A stretch of 14,598 nucleotides of DNA, taken from NCBI GenBank assembly GCA_026648125.1, contig JAPKGD010000007.1, forward strand, positions 1 to 14,598, written 5' to 3'. This stretch comes from Bdellovibrionales bacterium (lineage in GTDB: Bacteria; Bdellovibrionota; Bdellovibrionia; Bdellovibrionales; UBA1609). The notes beneath the pieces are model-generated. The model was not told the origin of the DNA. It made no database searches and saw nothing but the letters and a program-made list of their open reading frames with translations. Position numbers and translations under genes: made by a program. Positions 14,567 to 14,598 of the stretch are shown here, piece by piece (position 1 is the stretch's first letter; each line of letters begins with the position of its first letter).

Positions 14567-14598
14567 ATGAAGAAATGGGTGCTATGGAGTTTGGGCCT
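14567..14598 (+). CDS. Possible start of a further gene, cut by the edge
   Basis: The ATG at 14567 opens MKKWVLWSLG and continues off the window. Two Lys followed by hydrophobic residues resemble the start of a signal peptide. No clear Shine-Dalgarno site is seen, so this is a weak call. Confidence 0.3.
   Translation, partial: MKKWVLWSLG

Noticed and set aside
1..14598. CRISPR array, insertion sequence or phage genes
   Set aside because: No regularly spaced direct repeats, transposase or phage structural genes are seen. The only repeats are short and isolated.

Overview
The window looks like two unrelated genomic pieces joined near position 6,800-6,850. The left piece (1 to about 6,800) is visibly richer in G and C. 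It is compact, with every gene on the plus strand, and its content suggests a Patescibacteria/CPR (Parcubacteria-like) genome. The genes are a short DksA/TraR zinc-finger protein, signal peptidase II, a ComM-type AAA+ ATPase, a membrane-anchored LysM-M23 peptidase, trigger factor, an inositol-monophosphatase-family enzyme and a DUF167 protein. Several starts here lack a Shine-Dalgarno sequence and have a -10-like box only 6-9 nt before the ATG, which suggests leaderless or near-leaderless transcripts.

The right piece (about 6,850 to 14,598) is more AT-rich and uses clear Shine-Dalgarno sites. It encodes a Gram-negative type gene set, including ADP-heptose epimerase HldD for LPS core. I think a Bdellovibrionota-like or other proteobacterial source is plausible but unproven. 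A minus-strand cluster reads, in order of transcription: 2-Cys peroxiredoxin; circularly permuted ATP-grasp protein; divergent SelO/YdiU-like pseudokinase-fold protein with a long C-terminal extension; HldD; long-form phenylalanine 4-hydroxylase; and a TrmJ/TrmH-type RNA methyltransferase that stops after 77 residues at the junction. Exonuclease III is divergent from the peroxiredoxin on the plus strand, and the first codons of a further gene lie at the right edge.

How the genes relate: on the left, DksA-lspA and the monophosphatase-DUF167 pair overlap and are probably cotranscribed. The trigger factor gene is a single transcription unit bounded by two good intrinsic terminators, and its own stop codon lies in the loop of the downstream one. 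On the right, hldD-phhA-trmJ are tightly packed and probably one operon. The ATP-grasp and SelO-like genes form an adjacent pair upstream of it.

The most interesting biology is this ATP-grasp/SelO-like pair. It puts a ligase-type fold next to a predicted protein-AMPylase fold in which the usual nucleotide-binding Lys appears to be Arg. The most important caution is that the junction cuts a conserved gene and is most simply explained as an assembly chimera. Functional links across it should not be inferred.
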